Below, one piece after another: positions 1 to 7,023 of a stretch of DNA of 30,353 bases (its first letter is position 1; every line of letters begins with the position of its first letter). The stretch is taken from NCBI GenBank assembly GCA_045539095.1, contig JAZQER010000036.1:1-30353 (forward strand), given 5' to 3'. A program made the position numbers and the translations under genes. The notes below the pieces were generated by a model that did not search any database, had not been told where the DNA came from, and saw nothing but the letters and a program-made list of their open reading frames with translations. Source of the DNA: SFWF01 sp045539095 (GTDB taxonomy: Bacteria; Bacillota; Clostridia; Oscillospirales; Acutalibacteraceae).

Positions 1-1035
1 ATTGTTGGATTTACACCGCTTCAGGCAGTCGAAAAGTATGAAGCTCAAGACGAAGAAAACACAAATAACATTCTTAATTTTTCCGATGTAAAGGGTCAGG
101 CGGCGGCTAAAAAGGCGCTTGAGATAGCCGCTGCGGGCGGACATAATATACTTCTTCTGGGTAGCCCAGGCTCGGGTAAAAGTATGCTTGCTAAAAGACT
201 TCCCACAATACTTCCCGAAATGACCTTTGAGGAATCTATTGAAACTACAAAAATTTATTCTATAGCAGGGGAACTCGAGCCACAGAGCCCGCTCATATCA
301 AAAAGACCGTTTCGTTCACCCCATCATACCGTATCGTCAAGAGGACTCTCGGGCGGCGGAAGTGTCCCACGTCCGGGTGAAATATCTCTCGCACATAACG
401 GCGTTCTGTTTCTCGACGAGCTGCCGGAATTCGGCAGAGATGTTATGGAAACTCTGCGTCAGCCATTAGAGGACGGCCGGGTCACTATTTCTCGTGTAGC
501 GGGCTCACTTACATATCCAAGTGAATTCACTCTTGTTGCCGCGATGAACCCTTGCCCCTGTGGCTTTTTCGGACATCCAACAAGAAAATGCACATGCACA
601 CCAAATGCTGTCTCGAAATATCTGAACAGAATTTCGGGACCGATGCTTGACCGACTCGATCTGCATATAGAGGTGCCGCCAGTTGATTATGAATCGCTGA
701 AATCAACCTCTCTTGAAGAAACGAGCGAGCAGGTGAGAGCGAGGGTCAATCGTGCTCGAGAAATTCAGGTCGAACGCTACAAGGGTACAGGAATCACCTG
801 TAACGCAAGACTTACTCCTGCAATGCTTACAAAGCACTGTGTTATGACCGACGATGCCGAAGCACTTTTGAAAGCGTCTTTTGACCGACTCGGACTGTCG
901 GCCAGAGCATATGACAGAATACTCAAGGTATCTCGCACTATTGCCGACCTTGAGTGCAAGGAAAAAATTGAAGTGTCCCATATCGCTCAGGCTATTCATT
1001 TTCGAAGTTTGGACCGAAAGTATTGGGGAGAATAG
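1..1035 (+). CDS. ComM/YifB family Mg-chelatase-like AAA+ ATPase, 5' end missing
   Basis: The frame is open from base 1, so the gene begins before the window and about the last 344 codons are present. Walker A (GSPGSGKS) is at codons 54-61 of the visible part. It is followed by the family block with FRSPHHT and SGGG, Walker B (GVLFLDELPEF) and the NPCPCG motif, then the C-terminal Mg-chelatase-like domain. ComM/YifB proteins are hexameric AAA+ helicase-like ATPases; ComM promotes branch migration during natural transformation in Gram-negative bacteria, and the Clostridial role is less clear. The upstream N-terminal (Lon-protease-like) domain is not visible apart from its end. A strong hairpin follows the stop codon. 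The family call is secure; the cellular role here is inference. Confidence 0.93.
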   Translation: MVGFTPLQAVEKYEAQDEENTNNILNFSDVKGQAAAKKALEIAAAGGHNILLLGSPGSGKSMLAKRLPTILPEMTFEESIETTKIYSIAGELEPQSPLISKRPFRSPHHTVSSRGLSGGGSVPRPGEISLAHNGVLFLDELPEFGRDVMETLRQPLEDGRVTISRVAGSLTYPSEFTLVAAMNPCPCGFFGHPTRKCTCTPNAVSKYLNRISGPMLDRLDLHIEVPPVDYESLKSTSLEETSEQVRARVNRAREIQVERYKGTGITCNARLTPAMLTKHCVMTDDAEALLKASFDRLGLSARAYDRILKVSRTIADLECKEKIEVSHIAQAIHFRSLDRKYWGE

Positions 1036-1051
1036 AAAAGCATAATGAATT

Positions 1052-1087
1052 GAGCCGTCTTGCTTTACTGAGCAAGACGGCTCTTTA
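1052..1087. terminator. Intrinsic terminator between converging genes
   Basis: A perfect 13-bp stem (GAGCCGTCTTGCT at 1052-1064 with its complement at 1071-1083) closes a 6-base loop and is followed by TTT. It lies 16 bases after the comM/yifB stop and 13 bases before the stop of the converging minus-strand gene, so it may serve both. Confidence 0.8.
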
Positions 1088-1096
1088 AGTTTGGAA

Positions 1097-1717
1097 TTAT
1101 CTCTTCTGCTGGAGATCGTAGTGTACGTTGTAAGCTTTTTCTTCATCAGTGAATTTGCGGAGAGTGTTGATAACCTCGCCGTTATTCCACTTTCTGTCGC
1201 CTACATCCTCTGTAGTTCCCATAACGGTAACGTTGAGCTGTCTGCGGCGTGCGCGAACATGGTCCCAGTCGATGAAGTAGATGTGAGCGAACTCGCCGCC
1301 ATCAAGAACACCGTCCTTAATGGTCATGGTTTCGCTTCTGCCGAAGAAACAAGAACGGAGGTGTCCGTCAGTGTTCATGCTGGTGTAGTTACCGGGTTCG
1401 TTTACATAGCGGCCGAACTGAGCATGGATCGGGCCGGGGTGACGATAGTCTCCCTCATCGGTATAGTCGGGGATAACACCGCGCATTATGTCGAGAAGGT
1501 CGTGCTGAAGATACTCAAGATCGAAGGTGTCGATATCGTGTGAGCACTCCTGAATCATAACCGAGCAGGTGGTGTGGTGAGAAGCAATGCAAACGGTGCC
1601 GTTTACAACGCCTGAGGCTTTAACGATCTCCATAATTTCCTTCGAAACATCGTGGAAGGTGGGGATCCAACCTCTTGACTGAAGCTCTAACTCTTTTTGA
1701 AAAACTTTGAATTCCAT
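1097..1717 (-). CDS. YjbQ/UPF0047 family protein
   Basis: This 206-residue protein has the two blocks typical of UPF0047: an HHTTCSVMIQE segment near residue 50, and an NTDGHLRSCFFG segment followed by an aspartate- and arginine-rich end (IYFIDWDHVRARR). Some family members have been reported to have weak thiamine-phosphate-synthase activity, but the physiological role is unsettled. The reading frame extends five codons further to a TTG, but GGAGG with a 7-base spacer sits exactly in front of the ATG at 1717, so that start is chosen. The gene follows the TIM-like gene by 38 bases on the same strand and is probably co-transcribed. This links it to sugar-phosphate metabolism by context only. 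Most family members are shorter (about 140 residues), so this one is on the long side. Confidence 0.85.
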   Translation of the reverse strand: MEFKVFQKELELQSRGWIPTFHDVSKEIMEIVKASGVVNGTVCIASHHTTCSVMIQECSHDIDTFDLEYLQHDLLDIMRGVIPDYTDEGDYRHPGPIHAQFGRYVNEPGNYTSMNTDGHLRSCFFGRSETMTIKDGVLDGGEFAHIYFIDWDHVRARRRQLNVTVMGTTEDVGDRKWNNGEVINTLRKFTDEEKAYNVHYDLQQKR

Positions 1718-1755
1718 GGTATGTACCTCCAAAAAATAATTTTTATAATGTTGAT

Positions 1756-2457
1756 TTATTTGTTGCGCTCGTCATAAGCACGGCGAACTGCCGAGATCAT
1801 CTCGTCAACCATAGCGGCTCTGTCGGGAGCCTTAGCAACGCCTGACGAAGAGCCGGTTGCATCTGCGCCTGCGATGATGGTATTATAAACATCTTCGCCG
1901 TTTGCGATACCTGCAGCGGTGAGAACGAGGATATCCTCGTTTACATCCTTAACCGACTTTGTTGCAGCTTCAACATACTCGCGACCGACCGAAACACCTG
2001 TGCCGATAAGCTCTGAGGGCTCTGCGACAATAATGTCGGGCGAAAGAGTAGCGATGCGGCTTGCGTCTGCCAACGAATCGGCGCATACTATTGAAATCAA
2101 ACCAACCTCGTCTGCGCGGGCAATTGTTTCCTTCAGTACATCAAACTCAAGCGGCTTTTCGCAGTGGTTAAGCATAACACCGTCTGCGCCTGCTGCAACA
2201 AGGGATTCAGGCAATGTGTCCGCAAGTCCGCGTCCGGGATAGATAGGGTCCATATGAGGAGCGAAAACAAATATATTTTTTGTTGCTTCTTTAACTCTTC
2301 TAATATCCACTACCGGGGTCGTGAAAATGATGTTTACACCATATTTTTCTGCAGCTTTATCAGCTGCAAGTGCCAGATTCAGAACATCGTCGCCGTAAAG
2401 ATAGGATTTAGGACCTATTTCAAAAAACGGCGTAGATATCTTTCTCTTGTTAGCCAT
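1756..2457 (-). CDS. Triosephosphate isomerase-like TIM-barrel enzyme
   Basis: A 233-residue TIM-family protein. The catalytic triad can be placed: Lys17 (GPKSY), His98 (LNHCEK) and Glu146 (AEPSELIGTG), followed by a phosphate-binding end (SSSGVAKA). The EPSELIGTG block and the compact length resemble the archaeal type of TpiA more than the usual bacterial 250-residue enzyme. Its neighbours are a SIS isomerase, a DeoR regulator and an F6P-aldolase-like protein, with no glycolytic genes nearby. It may therefore isomerise a catabolic sugar phosphate, such as a tetrulose or dihydroxyacetone phosphate derived from an unusual sugar; that is inference. The reading frame starts earlier at a TTG, but AGGA upstream of the ATG at 2457 fixes the start. 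A well-formed promoter lies at 2493-2521. Confidence 0.85.
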   Translation of the reverse strand: MANKRKISTPFFEIGPKSYLYGDDVLNLALAADKAAEKYGVNIIFTTPVVDIRRVKEATKNIFVFAPHMDPIYPGRGLADTLPESLVAAGADGVMLNHCEKPLEFDVLKETIARADEVGLISIVCADSLADASRIATLSPDIIVAEPSELIGTGVSVGREYVEAATKSVKDVNEDILVLTAAGIANGEDVYNTIIAGADATGSSSGVAKAPDRAAMVDEMISAVRRAYDERNK

Positions 2458-2492
2458 AAGATATCCTTCTTTCTTTTTATATTGACACAAAA

Positions 2493-2521
2493 ATTATACA
2501 GTAAAAAAATGTTATAATCAA
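2493..2521 (-). promoter_or_regulatory. Promoter of the TIM-like/UPF0047 operon
   Basis: On the minus strand TTGATT (2521-2516) and a perfect TATAAT (2498-2493) are separated by 17 bases. Transcription would start near 2486, about 30 bases before the ATG. Confidence 0.75.
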
Positions 2522-2564
2522 TACTATTTTTGAAAATTTTACTAATTCATTAAAAAAATACAAT

Positions 2565-2580
2565 AATATTTTAAAATATT
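2565..2580. promoter_or_regulatory. AT-only 16-bp palindrome, possible operator
   Basis: AATATTTTAAAATATT is a perfect palindrome in the middle of the divergent intergenic region, between the two facing promoters. A DeoR-family regulator is encoded next door, so an operator is expected here. The base composition is so AT-rich that chance is a real alternative. Confidence 0.25.
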
Positions 2581-2594
2581 GTGAAAAATTTGTC

Positions 2595-2623
2595 TTGATT
2601 TTCGAAAAGAAAAATATTATTAT
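2595..2623 (+). promoter_or_regulatory. Promoter of the SIS/DeoR operon
   Basis: TTGATT (2595-2600), a 17-base spacer and TATTAT (2618-2623). The start would be near 2630, ahead of a GGAGG Shine-Dalgarno. It has the same -35 hexamer as the divergent promoter. Confidence 0.7.
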
Positions 2624-2659
2624 CTAAAAAGAAAAAATATATTTACGGAGGCAGATAAA

Positions 2660-3268
2660 ATGATAAGTGACAATGCTATTAAGGCGGCAAAGGAAGCGTA
2701 TGATATAGAAGCCGCTTGTATTAATGAAATGAAAAATTATTTTGATGATGAAGCATTTTCGAAAGCGGTAGAGCTTCTTTGCAATGCTGAGCGTATCGGA
2801 GCCTCGGGCTGCGGGCATTCGGGAATTATTTGTCAGCATTTCGCGCACCTTATGTGCTGTATCGATCAGCCAGCCAAGTTTATTTCTCCTGCCGAGGCTG
2901 TTCACGGCGGAACAGGATACTTGCAGAAGGGCGACGTTATGATCTTTGCATCTCGTGGCGGCGCTACAAAAGAGCTTTTCCCCATAGCAGATATTTGCAA
3001 GGCAAAGGGAGTTTCAATAATTACCATCACCGAAAAGACAGAATCTCCGCTCGCACAGATTGCGGATGTTGTTATTAAGCAATATGTCAACCGAGAGACT
3101 GATAAGTACAATATGCAGGGAACTACAAGCACAACAGCTCTCTGTATGATATTCCACGCTATTCAGGCTGCAATGGTTGAGCAGACCGACTATCAAGCAG
3201 AACAATTTGCTCTTGTTCATCCGGGTGGAGCAGTCGGAGAGCGTTTAAATAAGAAGAGTCTATATTAA
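2660..3268 (+). CDS. SIS-domain sugar-phosphate isomerase
   Basis: A 202-residue protein formed by a single SIS domain. Visible family features are the early glycine/serine loop (GASGCGHSG near residue 48), the phosphate-binding SRGG.T.E segment near residue 93, and the C-terminal HPGGAVGERL block, which is typical of the KdsD/GutQ (arabinose-5-phosphate isomerase) branch. The CBS pair found at the end of KdsD is absent, so the protein is the bare catalytic domain. An aldose/ketose phosphate isomerase or a 6-phospho-3-hexuloisomerase-like role fits; the substrate cannot be read from sequence. The ATG follows ACGGAGG. The DeoR gene starts 20 bases downstream and is probably in the same transcript. 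Confidence 0.85.
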   Translation: MISDNAIKAAKEAYDIEAACINEMKNYFDDEAFSKAVELLCNAERIGASGCGHSGIICQHFAHLMCCIDQPAKFISPAEAVHGGTGYLQKGDVMIFASRGGATKELFPIADICKAKGVSIITITEKTESPLAQIADVVIKQYVNRETDKYNMQGTTSTTALCMIFHAIQAAMVEQTDYQAEQFALVHPGGAVGERLNKKSLY

Positions 3269-3288
3269 TATAAACGGAGGACAGATCA

Positions 3289-4071
3289 TTGGCTGAGAGC
3301 AAGCTTAAAATAGATATCCGAAGAAATAGGATTCTCGATGAGCTGCGCCGTTCGGGTAAGGTATATGTGTCAGAACTGAGTTCTGCGCTGGGAGTTACCC
3401 CTGTTACAGTCAGAAACGATCTTCAGGCACTTGAGCGCGACGGCTATCTGATAAGAATGAACGGCGGTGCTGTTTATTCTAACCGAAATGCAGAAAAACC
3501 CGGAATACCCGAAAGTCTTGAAATATTACAGGCTAATCAAAAGGAGGCTATTGCCGCTGCGATTTCGGCTATGATTGAGGACGGAGATACCTTATTTATA
3601 AATTCGGGCTCTACAACACACCTTATAGCGGCAGAGCTTAAAAAGCGCAATAATCTTAATATAGTGACAAACTCGCTGGAAGTAGCGACTATGCTCGGAA
3701 ATGTTTCATCCTTCCGCGTAATACTGCTTGGCGGAGAGGTAAACACAAAATATAAATTTACATATGGCGGCGACGCGCAGGATCAGCTCAGCCGATATCA
3801 GGCAGACTGGGCTATTATGGCTATAGACGGTATCGGGATAAAGAACGGAGTTACAACATACCACGCCGAAGAGGCTATAGTAGACCGTATGATGATGAGA
3901 GGTGCAAAGCAGGTGCTTATTGCGGCGGACCACACAAAGGTTGGCAGAGCAGGTTTTATGAAGGTTTGTGACTGTACAAAAAATATATGCCTTGTGACCG
4001 ATAAATGTGAGCTTGCAGCGGAAGAGCTTAAAAATCTTTGCGACTACGGAATAACGGTGATAGAAGCATAA
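3289..4071 (+). CDS. DeoR-family transcriptional regulator
   Basis: A 260-residue DeoR/GlpR-type repressor. The N-terminal winged helix-turn-helix occupies about residues 10-60 (RILDELRRSGKVYVSEL, then VTVRNDLQALERDGYL). The DeoRC sensor domain follows, with the NSGSTTHLIA phosphate-binding segment and the LGGEVN block. Such regulators bind sugar-phosphate intermediates and control neighbouring catabolic genes. The start codon is TTG at 3289, supported by GGAGG at 3276-3280 with an 8-base gap. Its position between the SIS and aldolase genes, facing the TIM-like operon, suggests that it controls the whole cluster. The inducer is not known. Confidence 0.92.
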   Translation: MAESKLKIDIRRNRILDELRRSGKVYVSELSSALGVTPVTVRNDLQALERDGYLIRMNGGAVYSNRNAEKPGIPESLEILQANQKEAIAAAISAMIEDGDTLFINSGSTTHLIAAELKKRNNLNIVTNSLEVATMLGNVSSFRVILLGGEVNTKYKFTYGGDAQDQLSRYQADWAIMAIDGIGIKNGVTTYHAEEAIVDRMMMRGAKQVLIAADHTKVGRAGFMKVCDCTKNICLVTDKCELAAEELKNLCDYGITVIEA

Positions 4072-4137
4072 AGCGCTTAAAATCGATATATTATGGTTAA
4101 TTTTTTGACATTTCAACCAAACAACCTTCATGTTTTT

Positions 4138-4146
4138 TGGTATTAT
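4138..4146 (+). promoter_or_regulatory. Candidate extended -10 promoter for the aldolase gene
   Basis: TGG followed by TATTAT matches an extended -10 element. No good -35 lies 17 bases upstream; a TTGACA at 4105-4110 is too far for this -10 and has only a weak CATGTT-like -10 of its own. Confidence 0.35.
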
Positions 4147-4224
4147 TGTTGATTTTATGAATTGAAAATCATGCAGCAACAAAGTATCATAATATTAAAG
4201 GTAAGCAGAAAGAGAGATACAGAT

Positions 4225-4911
4225 ATGAAATTACTTATTGATGATGCAAACATCGACAGAATTAAACAGATTTGCGAGTATTATCCAATTGACGGCGTTA
4301 CTACAAACCCTTCTATTCTTGCAAAAACAGGAAAAAACCCCTATGAGGTATTAAAGGAGATCCGTGAGTTTATAGGACCCGATGCTGAGCTTCACGCACA
4401 GGTTATCTCCCTCAAGGCAGAGGATATGGTAAAAGAGGGACGTCACATCGTTGAGGTGCTTGGCGAAAAGGCAAAGACCTTTATAAAGATACCTACCATC
4501 CCTGAGGGACTGAAGGCTATGAGAATTCTTTCCAAGGAAGGTTATAAGATCACCGCTACAGCTATTTATAATCCTCTGCAGGCATATCTTGCCGCCAAGA
4601 GCGGAGCTGATTATGCTGCACCCTATATTAACCGAATCGATAATCTTGGAAACAACGGTATCGGCGTTGCAAGAACCATGCAGGACATCTTTGTAACAAG
4701 CGGATATAAAACAAGAATTCTCGCCGCAAGCTTTAAGAATTCGCTTCAGGTTCAGGAGCTTTGCGAATCGGGAATCCGCGCTGCAACAGTTTCTCCCGAT
4801 GTAATCGAAGGTCTTATAAAGCACCCATGTGTTGACTCGGCTGACGTCACCTTCGTCAAAGACTTTGAATCTCTTTGCGGCGAAGGCAAAACAATGCTCA
4901 ACTGTGATTAA
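4225..4911 (+). CDS. Fructose-6-phosphate aldolase / transaldolase-like protein (FSA/TalC family)
   Basis: A 228-residue class I Schiff-base aldolase of the TalC/FSA family. Asp6, Asn28 (GVTTNPS) and the Schiff-base Lys88 (TFIKIP) are present. Two diagnostic positions point to aldolase rather than transaldolase: Gln59 (AQVIS, where transaldolases have Glu) and Tyr134 in APYINRID (where transaldolases have Phe). This matches the FSA pattern known from E. coli FsaA. The enzyme would cleave or form ketose phosphates using dihydroxyacetone, hydroxyacetone or glycolaldehyde as donor. The reading frame opens upstream at 4162, but the conserved family N-terminus begins at the ATG at 4225, behind a weak purine-rich ribosome binding site. 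A hairpin terminator follows. Confidence 0.88.
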   Translation: MKLLIDDANIDRIKQICEYYPIDGVTTNPSILAKTGKNPYEVLKEIREFIGPDAELHAQVISLKAEDMVKEGRHIVEVLGEKAKTFIKIPTIPEGLKAMRILSKEGYKITATAIYNPLQAYLAAKSGADYAAPYINRIDNLGNNGIGVARTMQDIFVTSGYKTRILAASFKNSLQVQELCESGIRAATVSPDVIEGLIKHPCVDSADVTFVKDFESLCGEGKTMLNCD

Positions 4912-4926
4912 GAAGTAAATAAATAG

Positions 4927-4955
4927 ATCCCACACAAGAATCGCTTGTGTGGGAT
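4927..4955 (+). terminator. Hairpin after the aldolase gene
   Basis: A perfect 12-bp stem (ATCCCACACAAG with its complement) and a 5-base loop lie 15 bases after the stop codon. The T-tract behind it is weak (TGTTACTTT), so termination may be partial. Confidence 0.65.
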
Positions 4956-4974
4956 TGTTACTTTGCTTAAGTGT

Positions 4975-5175
4975 TGCACTTGATAGTATAACTCACCATT
5001 AGTGATATTCTGTGCTTCGCACAGAGTGATATTACGCCTTACGGCATAGTAATATTTTTGCTTGCTCAAAAGTGATATTATATTTGCCACCAAAACTCGC
5101 GAAGCGAATATCACTTGGACTTTAGTTCAAATATCACTGCGAAGCAATATCACTCGCCGAGGGCGAATATAACTG
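4975..5175. repeat. Multi-hairpin palindromic repeat built from AGTGATATT units
   Basis: Four forward copies of AGTGATATT (one as AGTAATATT) are followed by four reverse copies of AATATCACT (the last as AATATAACT). Between successive copies sit short self-complementary inserts such as CTGTGCTTCGCACAG, GCCTTACGGC and CGCCGAGGGCG. The forward units can pair with the reverse ones, giving one long stem with small side hairpins. There is no open frame. It looks like a non-autonomous palindromic element of the REP/MITE kind. It lies directly before the terminator of the split tRNA. Confidence 0.7.
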
Positions 5176-5210
5176 AAAAAACTCTTGTTCTTTTTGAACA
5201 AGAGTTTTTT
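5176..5210. terminator. Terminator of the interrupted tRNA-Arg gene
   Basis: A perfect 15-bp stem (AAAAAACTCTTGTTC with its complement) closes a TTTTT loop. A-rich and T-rich outer bases make it usable on both strands. On the minus strand it follows the CCA end of the tRNA 3' half by one base, as expected for the original tRNA terminator. Confidence 0.85.
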
Positions 5211-5211
5211 C

Positions 5212-5255
5212 TGGCACCCATAGTAGGAATCGAACCTACAACTAGCCCTTAGGAG
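5212..5255 (-). pseudogene. 3' half of a split tRNA-Arg (anticodon CCU)
   Basis: Read on the minus strand this is the anticodon loop CTCCTAA, the 3' anticodon stem GGGCT, a 4-base variable loop, a T arm (GTAGG TTCGATT CCTAC), the acceptor strand TATGGGT, a discriminator G and an encoded CCA. Bases 5' of the loop do not pair with GGGCT, so the gene is broken exactly at the anticodon loop. Its missing 5' half is at 8743-8781. There GCCCATA pairs with TATGGGT (one G-U) and AGCCC pairs with GGGCT. The assembled tRNA is 75 bases and resembles E. coli argW. Confidence 0.9.
5248..5255. repeat. Island junction core repeat, left copy
   Basis: CTTAGGAG is shared with 8743-8750 and marks the crossover in the anticodon loop. 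Bases outside and inside differ between the two copies. The same 8 bases occur in the anticodon loop of the island's intact tRNA. Confidence 0.8.
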
Positions 5256-5259
5256 ATAC

Positions 5260-5286
5260 CGAGGGAAACGATAACGGCATCCCTCG
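5260..5286. repeat. Hairpin just inside the left island junction
   Basis: CGAGGGA (5260-5266) and TCCCTCG (5280-5286) form a 7-bp stem with a 13-base loop, 4 bases inside the core repeat. A counterpart stem lies just inside the right junction. Confidence 0.55.
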
Positions 5287-5294
5287 TAATCCCT

Positions 5295-5322
5295 AAAAAT
5301 CCCCTGTTGTCAGGGGATTTTT
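5295..5322. terminator. Bidirectional terminator at the left end of the island
   Basis: A perfect 12-bp stem, AAAAATCCCCTG and CAGGGGATTTTT, closes a TTGT loop, with A5 and T5 ends that suit both strands. It lies about 180 bases beyond the last gene of the restriction-modification operon and would also shield the outside DNA. Confidence 0.75.
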
Positions 5323-5387
5323 AAGGTTAATGTGTTATCTTGTGTTACGCCGTTACTGTTGATTTTGTAATGTTTTCCGCAGTTTCG

Positions 5388-5441
5388 TTAGCAAGCAATT
5401 AGCACGGACAGCGATTTTAGGGTAATGTTAATAGGCGTATG
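5388..5441. repeat. Left arm-type repeats of the island
   Basis: GTTAGCA (5388-5394) and ATTAGCA (5398-5404) are followed by a stretch resembling 8436-8471. AGGCGTATG (5433-5441) recurs inverted at 8392-8400. The 5323-5499 stretch otherwise holds no gene. Confidence 0.45.
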
Positions 5442-5499
5442 CTTTGCCGCGGTGTTACCGCTAATACCTTTCTTTAACTTATATGCTTGTTTTTAATAA

Positions 5500-6150
5500 T
5501 TAGATTTCTGTTATGCTAGTATCTCTGTAATGATTGGGATGAGAACAAACCATTTTAAGTACATATTCATGTTTTTCATCGTATTTATCTTTACAACTCA
5601 TATTGGCAAAAAGAACAAACTCGCCTTTCTCGTTCGTAGCAGGTGACTTTGTTTGAATTACGATTTCTTTCTGAGGATTTATTGCTGGTGAACTATAGGT
5701 ATCTACGGATTCCCATATTGTTTTTGTTCCACATTTGATTTTTATGTCGTAAACCTCAGCGTTATATGCAATATTGTTAGAAACATTCATTACCGCAAAC
5801 TTTAAACTTCCACAAAAACCACTTGCACCTTGAAATCTCATAAAGAACCTCGGCATATTTTCAATGCGTTCGTGCTCTTCTAGTAGTTTAGCCTTTTTGT
5901 CTGCCTCCACTTTAATAATATGATTTTGGTACAAGGCTAACGCACCTAATACTACCGTACCAACAAAAGAAAGAACCGCACCATAATACCCCAAAGCATC
6001 CCCAGCAGACCATTCCGCTTCAAAAATACTTATATTAGAATTAAATTTGAATAGTAAATTGATTATAAAAGGAATACCAATCAGCACTATTAAAAGTGTT
6101 AAACATATTATGGTGAATATAACTTTATGTGTCTTTATCCAATCAAGCAT
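5500..6150 (-). CDS. Two-helix membrane protein of unknown function
   Basis: A 216-residue protein that I cannot assign to a named family. Two hydrophobic helices are clear, at about residues 9-34 and 54-78 (YYGAVLSFVGTVVLGALALYQ). They are followed by a charged, probably coiled segment (about 79-100) and a C-terminal domain of about 110 residues with a beta-rich look, likely cytoplasmic. Proteins of this layout are common as accessory genes in Clostridial islands and phages. It starts 24 bases after the endonuclease gene, with AGGAG in front of the ATG, so it is the last gene of the restriction-modification operon. A role in defence is suggested only by that position. Confidence 0.75.
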   Translation of the reverse strand: MLDWIKTHKVIFTIICLTLLIVLIGIPFIINLLFKFNSNISIFEAEWSAGDALGYYGAVLSFVGTVVLGALALYQNHIIKVEADKKAKLLEEHERIENMPRFFMRFQGASGFCGSLKFAVMNVSNNIAYNAEVYDIKIKCGTKTIWESVDTYSSPAINPQKEIVIQTKSPATNEKGEFVLFANMSCKDKYDEKHEYVLKMVCSHPNHYRDTSITEI

Positions 6151-6174
6151 CTTGACTCCTGCTTTTTACTAAAA

Positions 6175-7023
6175 TTATGTGTTAAGTCCAATTTTCAACC
6201 TGTTATTATCAGTTAATTTAGGCTCCAAAATTCTAATTATATCTTGTAACTCCACTTTAGTTTCTGCGTTAAGCCCAAGACAATTAGCAATACCCTCCGA
6301 ATCGGTGCTAACTCTTGTATGAAGTGATAAGCACAATTTTTCTTCTTGCTCTTCGAGATTGTATGAATGAATATGTACAGGATCGCCCAGCCTTACACCA
6401 TCAATGCCATCGAAATTGAAATCACTCTTCATATGATCGAATAGTGGCTTTTGAATAATAAGTACTAAATGCTTATTAAGGTTTTCAAAGGTTTCACTTT
6501 TATGGTGCATTTGGATGAGAATTGTTTTTAACGTCATTTTCCAATTCATACCAAAAGGTTTTTTATTGCTCAAGTCTTCCTCATTAACCTCAATACCTTG
6601 TTCGTTCAAAAACCTTTGGCGTTCAGGCCATACTGTACCAGTGGTATCCATTGTTTGCAACTCAATACCAATAAAGTCTTTTACTTTCTTGTCTTTTGCA
6701 GAGACTAAAAAGTAATCAACATGACCTCCTGGAATTTGAACTTCTGGAACAAGGTACAACTCATTCCCTGGCTCATGCATTGTCAGCAAATGCAAACAAT
6801 CCACAAAGATTTGATTATGTTCTAATAATCGGAATGGACATATAATAACATCATTATTTTGATATTTTACCGTACATGTTCCGATTTTAACGTCTGGATT
6901 AGATTTCCTCATTTTTGTGCAAACTTTGCTTGTATATGGACACTGCTGATTAGTCATAGCAGCATTAAAATCCAATGAGGCATTCTTACAATTCAATCCA
7001 AAAAATTCACTAATTTTGCTCAT
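6175..7023 (-). CDS. NotI-family type II restriction endonuclease
   Basis: A 282-residue protein with the hallmarks of the NotI family. A cysteine cluster near the N-terminus (Cys28, Cys35, Cys50 and Cys62, in a CPYTSKVC...GTC...ICP arrangement) resembles the metal-binding fold of NotI. A PD-(D/E)XK-type active site with the NotI variation follows: Glu94 (PEVQIPGG), Asp103 (VDYFLV), then Glu121-Leu-Gln123 (GIELQ). It would cut unmethylated DNA at a site protected by the adjacent methyltransferase. NotI itself is longer, at about 380 residues. The ATG overlaps the methyltransferase stop in an ATGA, which couples translation so that methylase is made first. Site specificity cannot be read from sequence. 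Confidence 0.82.
   Translation of the reverse strand: MSKISEFFGLNCKNASLDFNAAMTNQQCPYTSKVCTKMRKSNPDVKIGTCTVKYQNNDVIICPFRLLEHNQIFVDCLHLLTMHEPGNELYLVPEVQIPGGHVDYFLVSAKDKKVKDFIGIELQTMDTTGTVWPERQRFLNEQGIEVNEEDLSNKKPFGMNWKMTLKTILIQMHHKSETFENLNKHLVLIIQKPLFDHMKSDFNFDGIDGVRLGDPVHIHSYNLEEQEEKLCLSLHTRVSTDSEGIANCLGLNAETKVELQDIIRILEPKLTDNNRLKIGLNT

Noticed and set aside
703..1146. 147-codon minus-strand frame over the end of comM/yifB
   Set aside because: It lies opposite a clear ATPase gene and shows no family pattern.
4975..5175. CRISPR array
   Set aside because: Repeat units are only 9 bases, change orientation midway, and the spacers are themselves hairpins of 7-15 bases.
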